The position numbers were made by a program, and so were the translations under genes. A stretch of DNA of 64,000 nt from Papiliotrema nemorosa (Eukaryota; Basidiomycota; Tremellomycetes; Tremellales; Rhynchogastremaceae): positions 744,001 through 808,000 of the forward strand of contig JASKOT010000006.1 in the NCBI GenBank assembly GCA_032158125.1, read 5' to 3'. Shown here in pieces: positions 34,405-46,752 of the stretch. The notes under the pieces are model-generated. The model ran no database searches. It saw only the letters and a list, made by a program, of their open reading frames with translations, and was not told where the DNA came from. Within the stretch, counting starts at the first letter, position 1; each line of letters starts with the position of its first letter.

Positions 34405-37400
34405 CTACGAAAAGGTCTTGCTCATGTTGCCAGCTTTAGGTTGACTCTTATCTTGGGTCGCCTTGCAAAACGTAGTCCCCGTAATTGCAACTGGAGCCAT
34501 CAGCCAGAACATGGCGAAACAATACCCGTAATACTCACCAGGCTTAGGCTTATCCTTCCTGTTCTTCTTCTCTTTCTTCCTCGATGCAGTAGCTTCGTTC
34601 GGGTTGTCAAGCAAGTTTGGCTCGGCGGAATAGTCGAAGACGGGAATATCCTTCGCCTCAATTTTCGCCTTGGCCTTCTTCTTCTCCTTCTTCTGCTTCT
34701 TGCTGGAGGGTTCGCTTGAAGTCGACGGATCCACGGCCGTAGTCTCAGCTGCTGAATTACCGACTATATGATCGTTGTCAGCGTTCTCAGCCGAGAGAGG
34801 AGCTGAAGCCTCTACCGCCAAAGCTTCTCGTTCCCGCTTCTTGGCCTTTCTGCTCTTCTTCACGAGTACTGTTTCTGGGTTTCCATCGAAGGACGTTGCC
34901 GGCTTTAGCTCGGGATCTTCCGTTTCGACAATCTCCTTTGTGATCGACGACGAAGAGGTATTTGAAGGGGCGGTATTCGTCGTTCGCAATGCTGATGGGA
35001 CGAAGGGGACGGTTTCTACCGCTGGCAATTCGTTTGGCTTCTTCTTGGCATCTTCGGAATCGTTCGATGTCACGATCACCTGTGCTGGAGGACTGATATC
35101 GGAGATGATGTCCTTTCGAACATCGGCGAACGAGGGCTTTTCTGTTGCATTTGCGAGAGCTTTTCGCTTGACAGTTTTCGGTAGGATATCCCCGAATAAG
35201 CTCGATTTCCCCTTAACACTCGATGCTGTCGATGATTTTGTAGATCTGAGAGTGGAGCCGAACAGCTTCGAAGAGACGCCATTGTCGGTCGGAGTGTTTT
35301 CCTGATCCAAACCCCACTTGATCTGAACAGCTTCGCCGGCGTCGTTTTCATGCGTGGCAGAAGGTCCACTGTCGACGGCGACAGACTTCGCAGGTGCAGT
35401 TCCCTCAGGAATTTCTACGCCTGTGGAAGCTGAGGCCAAATCCACACCGGTTTCTTGCGCAGCGAGAATGTTCAGACTGTCTATTTTCGCCTTCCAGGCG
35501 TCTTTCGCTGCATGGAAAATCTTCTGAATCGCCTCAGATTCCCGTCCGACTGTTGGCCATCGCGACTTGGTGAGGTTGTTGATTGCTGTAGCGGTGGGAT
35601 TCTTGAGCTTGGTCAAAGTAGCAAGCATCACATTGGTCAAGATGGCCCTATCAACGTCAGCCAGAAGCCTGTCAAGCCAGGACTAAACTCACGCAACTCC
35701 CTCATCCTCCTTCCGAGCAGTCTCATCTCTCCAAGCATGCAGCCGCCTATAGATGTAGCCGTGTTCTGATTCCAGTGGTGTATCTCCAAAAAACTTCTTG
35801 AAGCCCGATCGTATAGGACCAGTCGTCGTCGAAGGGTCTCTATCATACTGATCCCGCTCGTAAGTGTTCAATGCGGTATCCGCCGAAAGCTCCAAGACCT
35901 GTCGCATAGCTCGTTGAGGGTTCGTATCAGGACCGGGTGCAGGGCTATTAGTGCCCGCCGACTCTGGGTCAGGCGAAGGTGGCCGAGATTGTTCCAAGAG
36001 GGCGTTTCGTAAATGGTCGTAAATGTATAACAAGAAATGCGTATCGGATTGAGCATATCTTTGCATTTCCGGCGTCAAAGGTCGTATTCGCCAATCGGCC
36101 AGTTGGTACCGTTTGTCCGTAATATAATTGCAATATTTGAGCAATAGATTGGCCAAGCCATGGCTGGTCATTCCTGAAATATTAAGCATTCGGAATATCT
36201 CTTGATTGTCGACTCGAAACTCACGTAGAACTTTCGTTGCATGGTATGTGTCGAATAGATTGACGACGTACAGGTCAAAGTCCTTTTGTAGCCAAGTGAT
36301 GTCGGAATCCGACCCATGGAAAACCTTCATGGTCAGCAGCAGCCTACTCTTCCGCCAATCGACTCACCTTGACGACACCTGGATCTGCCAGCACCCCGCC
36401 CAGCTTGTCCTCTCGGAGCTCCCCTCGCAAGGCCAAGGTGTCGACTAGCCAATCCTTCTCCCTGGTACTGATCTGCATTAGACAAGTGAAACCGTAATAC
36501 GAGTGCGCATCATGGTGTTCGAGATCCACTGCAAGTTCCTTGGCTTTCTTCAGGTCCTCCGTCATTTGCGCCAACTTCTCGGGCGTATCAACCCATATCG
36601 GTTGGGTATCTTCCAAAGGTTTGACAGGGACAGGTTTGGAAGCGGTGAACATGGAAGTAGGGTAAGGGATATGTTTCATCTCGTAGTAATAAGGATGTTT
36701 GACGTGTCGCTTAGCCCGCCGAAGTTGAGCTTTAGCCTCTGCTGGATCGGGGTTTATAACATAGTCGAGTAGATTGCGGTGACCGACGGGTACCATGGCG
36801 TGGTGTTTGACAGGCAAAGTAGGTGTCCACTGAGGACGCTCGTATGAATTGTCAACTGCGTCCGGGAATTGTGATTGTGGTTTGGCGACTTTCCAAGAGG
36901 CAGTAGAGTAGGCATTGGAAACGATGGGAGGTGGCGTAGACTTATCAGAGCCCCAAGGGCCGGGCAACTAATCTCTTCAGCCAGCTGCACCTGCTCGTAT
37001 TCAGACAGTGAACATACCTTGACACTGGCAGCAGCGATAGATGCAGGTTTGACCTCGATGGCAGCCTTTTTCCTCCTCCCAGTGATCTCGTCCAGACAAG
37101 AATCCTATCTGATCAGGCGTAATCAAATGAAAGCGTTTGTGGACTCACCGCATCTTCCAGCAAGCTATCGACAGAATCGACCACACCTCGTTTATACCCT
37201 TCGACCACATCGTCCTCATCATCCATTCTTCTTCTTTTCGAGTTCTTTTTCCTGTCCACGAGATCCAGTAAATCCCTCGTCAATGCCAATATCCTCTCAC
37301 TCGCTTCATCCAATTCTTTCGCGAGTTTGCGGTCTAGGGTCCTGTGGAAAGCCAGATCTGACTTTCCAGGCAGCGCAGCAGCGTGTGTAGTGACTCGATC

Positions 37401-38080
37401 GAGATCTTGAGTGACCTGTGGAAGGTACTCGTCGAACTGCATCGTAGGCGAAGGTACGGTCATTGGGGCTGGTAAATCGAGCTCGGCAAGGGTTTTCAAA
37501 GCAGTAGCGAGGGATACTTGGGATGAGGCGATATTGATGAGCGTCCGTGCTGTAACGGAGTGACCTATATCGGATCGCTTGATCCTCTCTGCTGGTCCTT
37601 TATCTGCGTCAAGATCTTCTGGATTACTGCCCCTGGAGCCTGGTGTGTTGGGAATCTCGAGCTGCGCGAAGGATCGAGGTATAGCTCGACGGGGGTCAGG
37701 TCGTTTGCCAAGGTATCGAGGACTGATTTGTCGATTTGGAGCTAGTTGAAGTTCACCTCTTTGAGCGAAAGCCCCATGTATCTTTCCTGGGCGAAGGACT
37801 GGCCGACGTCGGAGTGCAGCCACTGACCTGTCGGCGAATGGGATACGATTCGAGCGCAGCGCCTCGAGGTAGGCTGTCGGTCTAGGAATGGCGACAAAGA
37901 TTCAGCGTGTCTGTGAATCGGCCCCCAACTCTTCTTTCCGTGCGTCCTGTTGCAGGGTGGGATCTGAAGCTGAATGATACGTCTGGTTGGATCTCGAGAG
38001 GTATACGAGAACCTGCAGAGTGGAGGCAGCTCTAAAACTTGTTGTGCAGTTAGGCGCGGAAATACATCAGCAACTGCCAT
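34405..38080 (-). CDS. RRP6: Nuclear exosome 3'-5' exonuclease Rrp6 (EXOSC10)
   Basis: Exons 38080-37828, 37786-37149, 37104-37018, 36967-36368, 36324-36225, 36173-35693, 35647-34539 and 34490-34405 give about 1117 aa. The N-terminal PMC2NT region (MQFDEYLPQVTQDLDRV...) binds the cofactor Rrp47. The DEDD-Y nuclease core shows LAVDLEHHDAHSYYGFTCLM, VFHGSDSDITWLQKDFDLYV and YAQSDTHFLLYIYDHLR. The HRDC domain follows (LHAWRDETARKEDEGV...), then a long Lys/Ser/Glu-rich tail. It trims rRNA and snoRNA precursors and degrades faulty nuclear RNA. Family members usually start near 37463 or 37442 (MTVPSPTMQ). The extra 192 residues proposed here are joined in frame by a 41-nt intron but resemble nothing known, so a start at 37463 (925 aa) is the conservative choice. 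Confidence 0.88.
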
Positions 38081-38173
38081 TAGGGACGCAGGCCTATCGG
38101 ACGGTTCAGTGATGTTTCGGAAATTTCAGGCGAGACGACCTTTCTTGCCTATAACACCATACAGTACCTCGCC
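38081..38173. promoter_or_regulatory. Very short divergent spacer between RRP6 and MRPL46
   Basis: If RRP6 starts at 38080 only 93 bp separate it from the ribosomal-protein start. If it starts at 37463 the shared promoter is about 710 bp. No regulatory element was identified by eye. Confidence 0.3.
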
Positions 38174-39105
38174 ATGTCATTCGCTCCGAGGACAGCTGCA
38201 AGGACAGTCAAGTCCTGCTCAAGGAGTGAGTATTTTCTCACTCCTCTAGAAGAACTTCAGCTCACTGCCTATAGTCACCTGCCGATCATCTTCCACTTCT
38301 AGTGCATCAACCTCCACCCCTCCTCCTCTCAAAGCATCTCTCGTGCTCTCCCGACAACCACTTCTCACAAAGACCCTGCATCCCGTCGAAGAGACATACT
38401 ACGCGCACAACCTCAATATCCGCCACGCCCTTTCGAACCCCATATCCGAGGAATTCTACTTCAAGGAAGGATCCTTACCGCATCGTCGATGGCGTCGTTC
38501 GGAATGGGAATACCTGAAAAAGACCTATGGAGAGGATATAGCCGGGCCTGAACCTGACAAAGGAGCTGATATTCCCCCCGAAAGACCTGTGGAGGAGTTT
38601 GCAAGGGATCATTGGGTGAAAGAGGATGCCAAAAGGGGAGAGAAGAGTTTAGAGAGGTATCCTGAAGAAGAGGTGTTCTGCTTGGTCCAACGTAAAGACG
38701 GAGGAGCCTGGGGGTTCCCGGAAGTGGGGCTGGAAAAAGGGGAAACGCTGCATGGTGTGGTCGAGAGCAAGATTACAGGGGAGAAAGGGTGGTTTGGAGG
38801 AAAGACGATGGACACTTGGTTGGTCACCAAGAAACCGGTCGAGCATTCTAAAGAGGGGGAAGAAAGGGTACGTCACACCACAAGACATTCATCAGCGCCA
38901 GCTAAGAGTCCAGACGTTCTACCTCAGATCCCACATTCTGGCGGGCGAACCGAAACTGTCATCAGACTCGCCATGGAAGAGTCATGCGTGGTTGAACCGA
39001 GCAGAGGTTGAGGAGAGGTTAAGAAAGCAAGGAAAGGGACAATGGGAGAAAGTGCAGAGGCTATTCGGAGTCAAGCCAGAGCAGAAAGAAGTCGGATCGT
39101 TATGA
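38174..39105 (+). CDS. MRPL46: Mitochondrial large-subunit ribosomal protein mL46
   Basis: Exons 38174-38225, 38275-38867 and 38902-39105 give about 282 aa (yeast name Mrpl17). The N-terminus (MSFAPRTAARTVKSCSR) is basic and acid-free, as in mitochondrial presequences. The body has the degenerate NUDIX-like fold of mL46: VEETYYAHNLNIRHALSNP, EVFCLVQRKDGGAWGFPEVG, ETLHGVVES, and TFYLRSHILAGEP. It is a structural part of the mitoribosome. The second intron has two in-frame acceptors (38901 and 38913) that differ by four residues; the first is used here. Confidence 0.85.
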
Positions 39106-39174
39106 GCGTGCAATCGCAGTGCTTCACGACACATCATGCATCAGCATTACTAGTACAACCCCAGTCTATCGAAT

Positions 39175-41330
39175 CTATTGGGACACCTTGACCCATAACC
39201 CTCCTTTGACAGCCAATACCACGTCCGCTACTATCCATACTTTGTCTCTCCCACTTCGAGCGCGACCATCTCCCTCTTTGCTTGACCATGACCCGGGCAT
39301 CCTGGACGATGGACTGTAAGCTTCCGGTGCGAGACACAGCCTGACTCGATGGCCTCGCGCATCGAGATGCTGGAAGAGCAAGACGAGGAATGTATGGGCA
39401 AGTACAAGGGCCAGTGGCTGACCGAGACACTGTTCTTTAGCTTGTCAGGCGAAGGCCAACTGGTCAAACTGACCATTCTCGGTCCGATATTCCAGCTTGA
39501 GAAAGCCTCGCGCTCGGATCCCATATTCGTCCACCGGTCAATGTCGAACTCTTCCGCATCTTCACCCCAGATCTTAGGATCCCTGTGGGTCAAGACCGTA
39601 GCGAGGATAATGGACGTGTTGCCGGGTATGTACAGCGGTTTTCCTCCAGTAGTAGAGGGTAGCAACGATGGTCGAAGCGAACGACGAATGCTGCACATTG
39701 AGATACAATCACGACGCCACTTGCGCTCACTTGAGAGGTACCGGGGGGAAGAGACGCAGTGTCTCGTTGATGAAAGCCCGGCCTGCGGATCAATGGTGTA
39801 CTTTTTCCTTGCTCCTCCGTGCTTGGATCACACTCACACAATTTCAAGTCTCGTATGACATCTTTGTCGACTTGAGGATTTTCACCAGCAACATCCCGAA
39901 CCTCACTTCGCAGGCGGTCGGCCACTAGGGGATGAAGAGCGACGCTATACGCGAGGAACGTGAGCAATGATGCAGTCTAGTCGAGTGAGCTTCTTGGCAG
40001 CTCATGCAGGATCGCGCCGCTCACCGTATCCCTCGACGCCAATATGAGGTTGACCAGTTGATCCTCGACAAGCTTTCGATCTGGCCATCAGGGTTCTCTC
40101 CTTCTTTGCTTGGTCAGACTAAGATGGCTCACTTTCAGTCGCTGCGACCAATCTGTCGATCAAATGAATCCCCTTCTCGCCATGACTCTTCCGTCGTAGC
40201 GCCTTGTCGATAAGAGGCGCAAAGAAAGCCTTGATGGTCTTCATAGGCTTTTCCAGCGGATCATGACCAAGTTCGAACAACGGCTAGATGTAAGCTCGGA
40301 ACATGCGTCGCAGTGGATGAACTGACCCATATCGTTCCAATCTTGACACGTTTTCCTACAACCCTTTGAGCGTCTCTCAACGCCTCTCCCAAATCGTCCC
40401 TCGCCTTCTCCCAATCTTCCGGAAACCCAGACGAAGTGGCAGATAGATCTTCCCCGCATAGCCAGAGAATGGACATTTGCAGAGCGAGTTGACCAAGTCT
40501 TGCCTGGATATCGAAAGGTTGGCCAGAGGTTGGCATCTCACCCATGAACCGTCTCATGGACGGTATGAAGAGGTCCGGTGAGATGTGATTGGGATGGAAA
40601 AAGGGTCTTGTGAGTGAGCGATGCTGCTGTCAGACTTTTCTTGCCTCACTGTGCGTTGCACAAGTGTGACACACAAATTTCCACCTGGTCGTCAGTATGC
40701 TATCCCAACACAAACGGACTCGAGCTCGAGGCGGTAGACTGACCTATCTCCATCCGAGTTGAAAATACCATCGCCCAAAAACCCTTCTGCCCGTTGATAA
40801 AACTTCTTTCCCTTGACGAAATTTCCAAAATCATCCACTAGGACATGTTTGATGACTCTCCAATCAGTCGTGATGATCTGCTCCCCTTAGCCCTGAGCCC
40901 CCGAGTCATTCCCACTTCCCCCCTTGCACGCCTCGACCTGTATTTTGCGAATCAGACGTACCGAATCTTCACCCAATACACGGGTGTTATATGTCCCCCC
41001 ATACTCCCTCCCTAGCAGCACCATCATTCGACCCACTTCCTCTTCCGAGCCCGATTTGGCCCAGTCGAGGAGAACATCAAAGTTGAGCGGAAGACGACCT
41101 TTGACATGTCGGATGGGGATGGCTCCAGAGCGCTGGGCTTTGTGACGCGAAATCAGATCAGACATATGGGATCGGATAATGTAGGAGCTCGGAAAGGATC
41201 CCAAGTATATGATGACCGTCAGAAGTGTACCGTAATGGGTAGGCGACCACGATACGATAGCCCATGCCAACAATGGCGGAAGGACGACCGTCTTGAGCAG
41301 CGCGGGATACAGGAAGCTGCCGCCTTTCAT
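39175..41330 (-). CDS. Cytochrome P450, alkane/fatty-acid hydroxylase-like (CYP52/CYP63 type)
   Basis: Exons 41330-40962, 40877-40744, 40684-40675, 40623-40327, 40283-40133, 40080-40025, 39976-39838, 39782-39731, 39690-39474 and 39429-39175 give about 559 aa. An N-terminal hydrophobic segment (LLKTVVLPPLLAWAIVSW) anchors it in the ER. Landmarks in order: WKFHRSLTRPFFHPNHI in the C helix, I-helix LASRDTTASLLTFLAYS, K-helix ETLRLFPPVPLN, FDIDRW, and the haem loop WNIGPRMCLGQPLA with the Cys ligand. The pattern fits microsomal omega-hydroxylases; substrate is inferred only. An ATG at 41489 would add 53 residues before the anchor. Exon 3 has only 10 nt. The C-terminus after the haem loop is relatively long and Ser/Arg/Gly-rich. 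Confidence 0.9.
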
Positions 41331-41844
41331 ACTCGTGAATGACCTTGAAGCCGTTGGATATTTTTGGTTGACTTGCTGATTTATCTTGTCATGTCTGCGG
41401 CTTAATCTTGTAGCTTGCGAAAGGTCACAGTCAGTCCTCGAGTGATAACGAGGAAACAATCTGGCAATCAATCGTATTTGGTTCTCCATTGCAAAAGTGC
41501 CGACGTCACGACTTTTTCACCTTTTACTTGTCCTTCGCCTACCAGACCCGACTCTCCTTTGCATGCATGGTTCAGCTCCCGCATACAGACCGAAGGTTGA
41601 AGATAAATGGGCAAATTGTGATGCCTGGGTATGGCACTAATTAGCTACCGACGATGGACGTTCAAATCAAGATCGGTGTCAGTGGTGTCTCTACAAAAAT
41701 GTCATTCTTGCTATGGTAGAAGCTATATACAAAGGGAAATGTGGAAAATATCAACAAACAGAAGGGGTGAGTCGGAAATGTATAGAGTCAAAGAAACCCG
41801 AGTACAATAAAGCGTACAGTATGAAGGTGCTGTACAGAGTTGGA
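41331..41844. other. Intergenic between a coiled-coil protein gene and the P450 gene
   Basis: Both neighbours are on the minus strand. The region includes the P450 promoter, an optional upstream P450 ATG (41489), and the 3' UTR of the coiled-coil gene. No other exon recognised. Confidence 0.35.
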
Positions 41845-44188
41845 TTACACCACCAATGCCATTGCGCCCTGTTTGACGTGGTCAGCATTGCGTTGAATAC
41901 ACTCTGGCAATACTTACATGGTGTATCGCGTCCCAAATCTTCCTTCCTCGCGATGGCTGTTCAATCTTGAATCGCGAGGTAGCTTCACCTCGGCGAGTAT
42001 AGCCTCGCTCGGCAGTTCGATGCGCTCGCATCTCCCTCTTGAGCGATCGTAAACGCTCTCGGGCTTGACGACCAGAAAGCTCTTTCCTCTGGATGACTTT
42101 GGGTAAAGGCTCCCGGATGACGTCCTTGGAGCTCTGCTCGTCCCCGACAGCCTTTCTAGCTTCTCGAATGACCTTGTCGAGGCCTCGTCTTGCCTGCCGA
42201 AGCGAGTCGACAGATCTCTCTTGCAGGATCGTACTCTGCTCCTCGACAAAGTCGGCGAATGCAACGGCTTGTTCCTCGACCAGTTCGGACAAATGATCGA
42301 TCGATTGACGGGCTTTCAACAGAGCTCGAGTGTCAATATGAGGCACATGCGGTACAGGTATCACTGGAAGGTGTGCTCGAACACTTCGGGTGAGTCTGTC
42401 GACGGTCTGACGTGATACACCCAGTCCTCGAGCCGCTCGACGGATGACGAACTCAGCAAGTGTCGAAGTCGCTTCAGCCAAGCTGCGACTGAGAGCGATC
42501 AATTCCGCATAATCCCGTAACAGCTCCGCTCTGACCGGCGCGTATATCGAGGCCAAGGTTTGCAAAGAGGAGTTGAGGTGTTGTTGGACAGGTAGTACCG
42601 TTCGTATCAGGTAGGACAAGAAGTCTGCTCGCAAGTGATGTGATGGCAAACAGGCGCATGGCTCCAAACTTTCAGTTTGATTCGTCATCGCGTAATGGAT
42701 ACGCTCCTCGGTCCCGTTTTGGGAATGCTGGCCGGACAGTTTCCTCCGTATCGCTCTCGCCCAGACTTTGTCGGTAGTAGCTGGCTGCAGAGGCGCTTGC
42801 CGGATGGCAGCGAGAGAATCGCTCTTTCTGACCGATACTGCACAGCATGCGCTGTCAGACATGGCTGCGGCCTTACGCTTTCGATCATTGGGGGCGTCTT
42901 GTCCAGGTTTATTGGTAATAATATCGGGCCCATCTGCGCTTGTGGACCCGGCTGAGCCCTTGGTGGGGATGGTAGATAGGGTGGACAGAGCTTGCTTGAT
43001 CAGATGAAGGTCGGGAATAAGTCCAGTAGGTACGCTACGATCGGCCGGAAGAGTCTGTGTGGTGCTGGCCTCCACAGGCATGGACAGTCGATCCCAAATG
43101 GAGGCGGTCCGACCGCTAGAGAGTAAAGAGGGAATCGTAATACCGTTGGTCGAGGGAGTCATTGATCTCTCGGTCCCACGACTGGCGGATGTGGTGAATG
43201 AGTGGACAAGAGCGACGGAGAGCAATGAAGCAAGGGCAAGAACCGAGATGGAGGTAGACCTGCTGGTCAGAACAGTAGTAGAGCCCAAGAGCATCACTCA
43301 CCACTTCTTGCCGAAATCTCTGAATCTACCAAGGTTTGCATCACGCAAGATGGTTCGCAACTGATGGAGGTTGAGTCTTCGCCTGGGGTTCTGTACAGGT
43401 CGTGCGTCTTCAGTCTCATGTCCCAGCTCCGACACCTTCTCATCCTTGTTCTGGATGTCCTGGCTAGCGAGCAGTTGGTATGCTCCAGAATCATCGATGA
43501 ACCTAGGTTGACCAGACTTGTTGTCGTCCAGTAGACCCTGAACCTCTGGAGCAACCTTCCACAGACGGCTACTAGCCTCCAACCATTCTTTATCGACACC
43601 CTTTGCGAGTCGAGAAGGCATATCTGGGATTTGCTTCAGATTGCCATAAGAGGCAGAGGGAGTGGTGCCGTCCGACGAAGTGAGAAAGGAAGACACTGGA
43701 TCAGGCATGATCAATCTTACTTGTGACGAGTCGAGGGAGTGCAGTCCTCGATGTATGGTGGATCTGGAGTCGCCCATGTCGGCGTATGTGGCCGTTGCTT
43801 CCGCGTCGATGTATGATCCCAGTTCGGGACTGGTCAGTAAAACGCCATCCACTTCGTCTGTCGAGTGGTCGTGAACATGAGTATCGGCAGTCTCACTTTC
43901 GCTACCGTCTGTGCTGCCCTCCCAGGGCTCACGATGTTCTTCATTGCTCGAGTCGGAGAAGATGTCCCCATTGATCGAGTCACGCATCGAAGACCCAATG
44001 GTCGAGGAATCATCTTCTTCCCCTGAGACGAAAAGGAAGGACCCTTCGAGCTTTTCATCATCCGAGGTGTAGCCTGTGGACGTGGAGGGGGACATGGGGG
44101 GTGAGGACAACTTCTTGGATCTGTTGGCGGGTGAGGATCGGGGAGATGAGGTGGTTGACTTCCGGGTCGTCGTCGTGTTCACACGCAT
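41845..44188 (-). CDS. Membrane-anchored coiled-coil protein of unknown function
   Basis: Not recognised. Exons 44188-43302, 43259-41918 and 41868-41845 give about 750 aa. The first ~280 residues are Ser/Thr/Asp/Glu-rich with MSPSTSTGYTSDDE and acidic patches. There follows RRRLNLHQLRTILRDANLGR, a basic helix just ahead of one clear membrane segment (SISVLALASLLSVALVHSF) that spans the first splice junction region. After it comes a Ser/Thr linker and then ~250 residues of predicted coiled coil (FADFVEEQSTILQERSVDSL and neighbours) with Arg/Lys-rich ends. The build suggests an ER or nuclear-envelope protein with a cytosolic or nuclear N-terminus. The reading frame is open upstream of the chosen ATG to 44587, so the 5' end is uncertain. 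Confidence 0.6.
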
Positions 44189-45176
44189 GGCCTGGCAGTT
44201 AGTCACAGCACGACTAATGAAGTGCACGGGAGACTGAAGAAGGGGGATCGTGGGCAGGAGATCGCAGACGAATGTGTGGAAACGTACACTTGTGATGGGC
44301 TTTGCTGCGAGTACACGAGTACGTGACACACCTCCTTGTTGCGGTATCACCTGGTTGCCTGACACTGAGACCTCTCTTGTCAGCGTCAACACGTCTAATC
44401 GATACAACTCAGATGAGCTGAAAGCCAATAATACGCGAAGGTCAAGCTCACTCACCTCCAGTGCGTGTCGTGACGAGAGCGCTGCAGAGTTGTCCTTTCG
44501 GAACAAAGCGGCGGGGGATACCGAGGTGCGAGGTCTCGGGATTGGTGAAAGGAGTGCGGGTTGGGGAATGTCAAGGGTGGATGACACTAGAGGCAGGGTT
44601 CAGCCTTCATCGAAAGGAGTTGAAAGATCCAAGTAAGGATCAGAACGAAGAGAAGGAGATGATGGACGCACGCAAAAGGAGGAATCAGGATCCCAGGGGC
44701 GGGCTCGTCCAGTCAGCCAAAAGTCGGTGGCCACTGCCTCTATGCCCGGTGTGAGCCGTCTAAGAGTTCGACGAGTCCCTACAACTCGTCCTAGAAGATT
44801 CACTTCCACTTGAGGCTCAGAAGTGGGCTCGGGTGCCTCATGAATGGGTGCGATGCGTCGAGCAACACTGTCGAATGTCCAGCGGTGATGCTGGGCAGAA
44901 GGTGGACCTGTCGGGTAATTCACAATGGTCGTTATCGCGAGACGATACCCTGAATTACCCCGCACTCCCCCACATTCGGGTGGCAAATGTTACGAATGTG
45001 GCACTGTGGGATGGGCACTGTGGCTTTTCGAAAGACCTGAAGAGCCTTAACGCTCCCTGACTCAGGTAGGATAAAGGCACTCGTAGTGGCAGTAGCCATA
45101 CATGAGTCGTTTCTTGCATTTAGCTCGTTATGGTCATAGCCCAGAAGTGGGGGCGTCTACACAAGACGACGATCCC
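44189..45176. other. Gene-sized gap with an open minus-strand frame
   Basis: Nearly 1 kb upstream of the coiled-coil gene. Two long minus-strand frames lie here: 44986-44600 (WTFDSVARRIAPIHEAPEP, then VNLLGRVVGTRRTLRR) and 44587-44189, which runs straight into the coiled-coil gene. Neither has an upstream ATG in frame. They may be 5' exons of that gene or a separate small gene; a long leader is equally possible. Confidence 0.35.
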
Positions 45177-46752
45177 TCACGGGATGACAGTCTGTGCCAG
45201 TGGGCCGTACAGGGCTCGCGGAGGTCCGACCTGTATTCCCGCCGACATCATTCTCGTTCTTTCGTCATCTAAAGGCGGCGGGACCACGTCCATCAACTTG
45301 ACGCCGTCCTGAAATTGAATTAGAGTCTTTACAATCAATACAAAACTCACCGTCTCGAAAACCGTCCATCTTCCCGCGGGCTGCGCATCAGCTTTGTGCC
45401 ATGGTCAAGGAGAAGGAGAAATCAGATCACCGAGACTTTGCTCTTTAAAACCTCTACCAAACCTCTCAGCCCTAGAGCAGTTCTAGTCCTTTCTCTTTCG
45501 CCTTCATCTACCAACCCGAATACTTTGCCGGTTTCCTGAATGAATAGCGAAACATCAGTATGGTAGGTGAATGCAGTCCACAGTGCCGGCTTGCTGTTGG
45601 TCGCAGAAAAGCCGGAAAGCGGGTTGCTGGGCAAGGAAGACACTGCAGAAGTTGTGATCTGATCATCAGCCGATTACTTGGTGACTAGCCAGTGATCTTC
45701 CTCACGATGGTGAGGAGGTCACGCGAGTATGTGAGGTCCGCAATGTCCTCCATGAGGGTTACCATAGCAGCGTGGCCTGACCCGTGAGCTGTGCGAAGCA
45801 TGTCATGCAGGGCAACTCACCTTGTGCAGTCGTAGAGGTCAGACCGTCCTTGAATAGGGTGACAATGGGATCAACGACCAGCACTTTGACCCGCTCGTCC
45901 GAGTTCTGCGTCTCAGCAGGAACCATGGGGCAATCTGAACTCACTTCTGGCAGAACCTCAATATCCTGCTTGATGTCCGCGATCATCTCGAATAGGCTGT
46001 CGACCTGAAAACAGGGCGACACGATGAATCTCCTCAATACACCTTCGATATCCTACTTTCAGTCCCTCTTTGAATTGCTCGGAAGCTCACCTCCACTTGC
46101 ATATCTTGTAGAATACCACCAGCCCTCGCCGCGCTGAAGGAGCCTTCAGTATCGATCCACCGGCAAATGGCGGTTTTATCCGCGACCAATGTCTGCAGAC
46201 TCGCATGGAGCGCTAAGAGCTGTCTGAATCAGCGGACTCGTAAGTGGGGTCCTGTTAAGAATGACGTGAGACACGTACCGACTTGCCAACTCTCTTCGCT
46301 CCACTAAGCTCAATCACGCCCACGCCGTCCCATTCTGAGCCTATCAGCCCATCCATTCCCCTCGTTCCCCAGCCTCCCCAGATTGCCTTGTTCCCGTCTG
46401 ATGCTGAATCCAAGGGCGCATCACCGCTAGATGAAACGGGTGCAGAAAGCTGGAGCATGTGGGCTATGAGCTCGTCCAGCTCTCTTGAAGGAATGGTGAG
46501 GTTGGAAAGTTGAGCTCTGGGCGTGTACAGGAGATTCTCCGAGGTTTTGATACCTAATTCATCTTTCTATCAGCTCCAGTTGATCTTTGAGAGGTCAAGA
46601 GCGACGCAAACTATCAGTGTTACGCACGACACGTTTGGTATGCGCCCGGAATGGCCTTGAGATCAGAGGAAGGGTCAGAGAAATTCACCTAGAACCGGAA
46701 TGCAAGCTGCCAGTCCTTCCGGCAGGAGGCCTGTAAGTCGTTTGAGCAGCAT
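45177..46752 (-). CDS. RAD51 paralogue, RecA-type ATPase (RAD51D-like)
   Basis: Exons 46752-46689, 46553-46279, 46219-46091, 46052-45945, 45905-45821, 45776-45706, 45658-45431, 45380-45351 and 45308-45177 give about 373 aa. The N-terminal helical part (TGLLPEGLAACIPVLGIKTS) resembles the RAD51D start. The Walker A loop is VIELSGAKRVGKS and the Walker B strand is VKVLVVDPIVTLF. A WIDTEGSFSAARAGGILQ stretch lies where RecA folds have YIDTEG. The C-terminal exons (RWTVFETDGVKLMDVVPPP) complete the core. RAD51 paralogues help load Rad51 during recombinational repair; the exact orthology (RAD51D, RAD57 or other) is not settled. Intron 1 is 135 nt and could hide a small exon. Confidence 0.8.

Noticed and set aside
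34775..35305. 176-codon plus-strand ORF rich in Ser and Phe
   Set aside because: It is the mirror of the Lys/Ser/Glu-rich tail of RRP6, whose frame is supported by the HRDC region upstream.
44600..44986. Resemblance of VNLLGRVVGT to mitochondrial single-stranded DNA-binding proteins
   Set aside because: Only a few residues match and the rest of the OB-fold pattern is absent, so no function is assigned.
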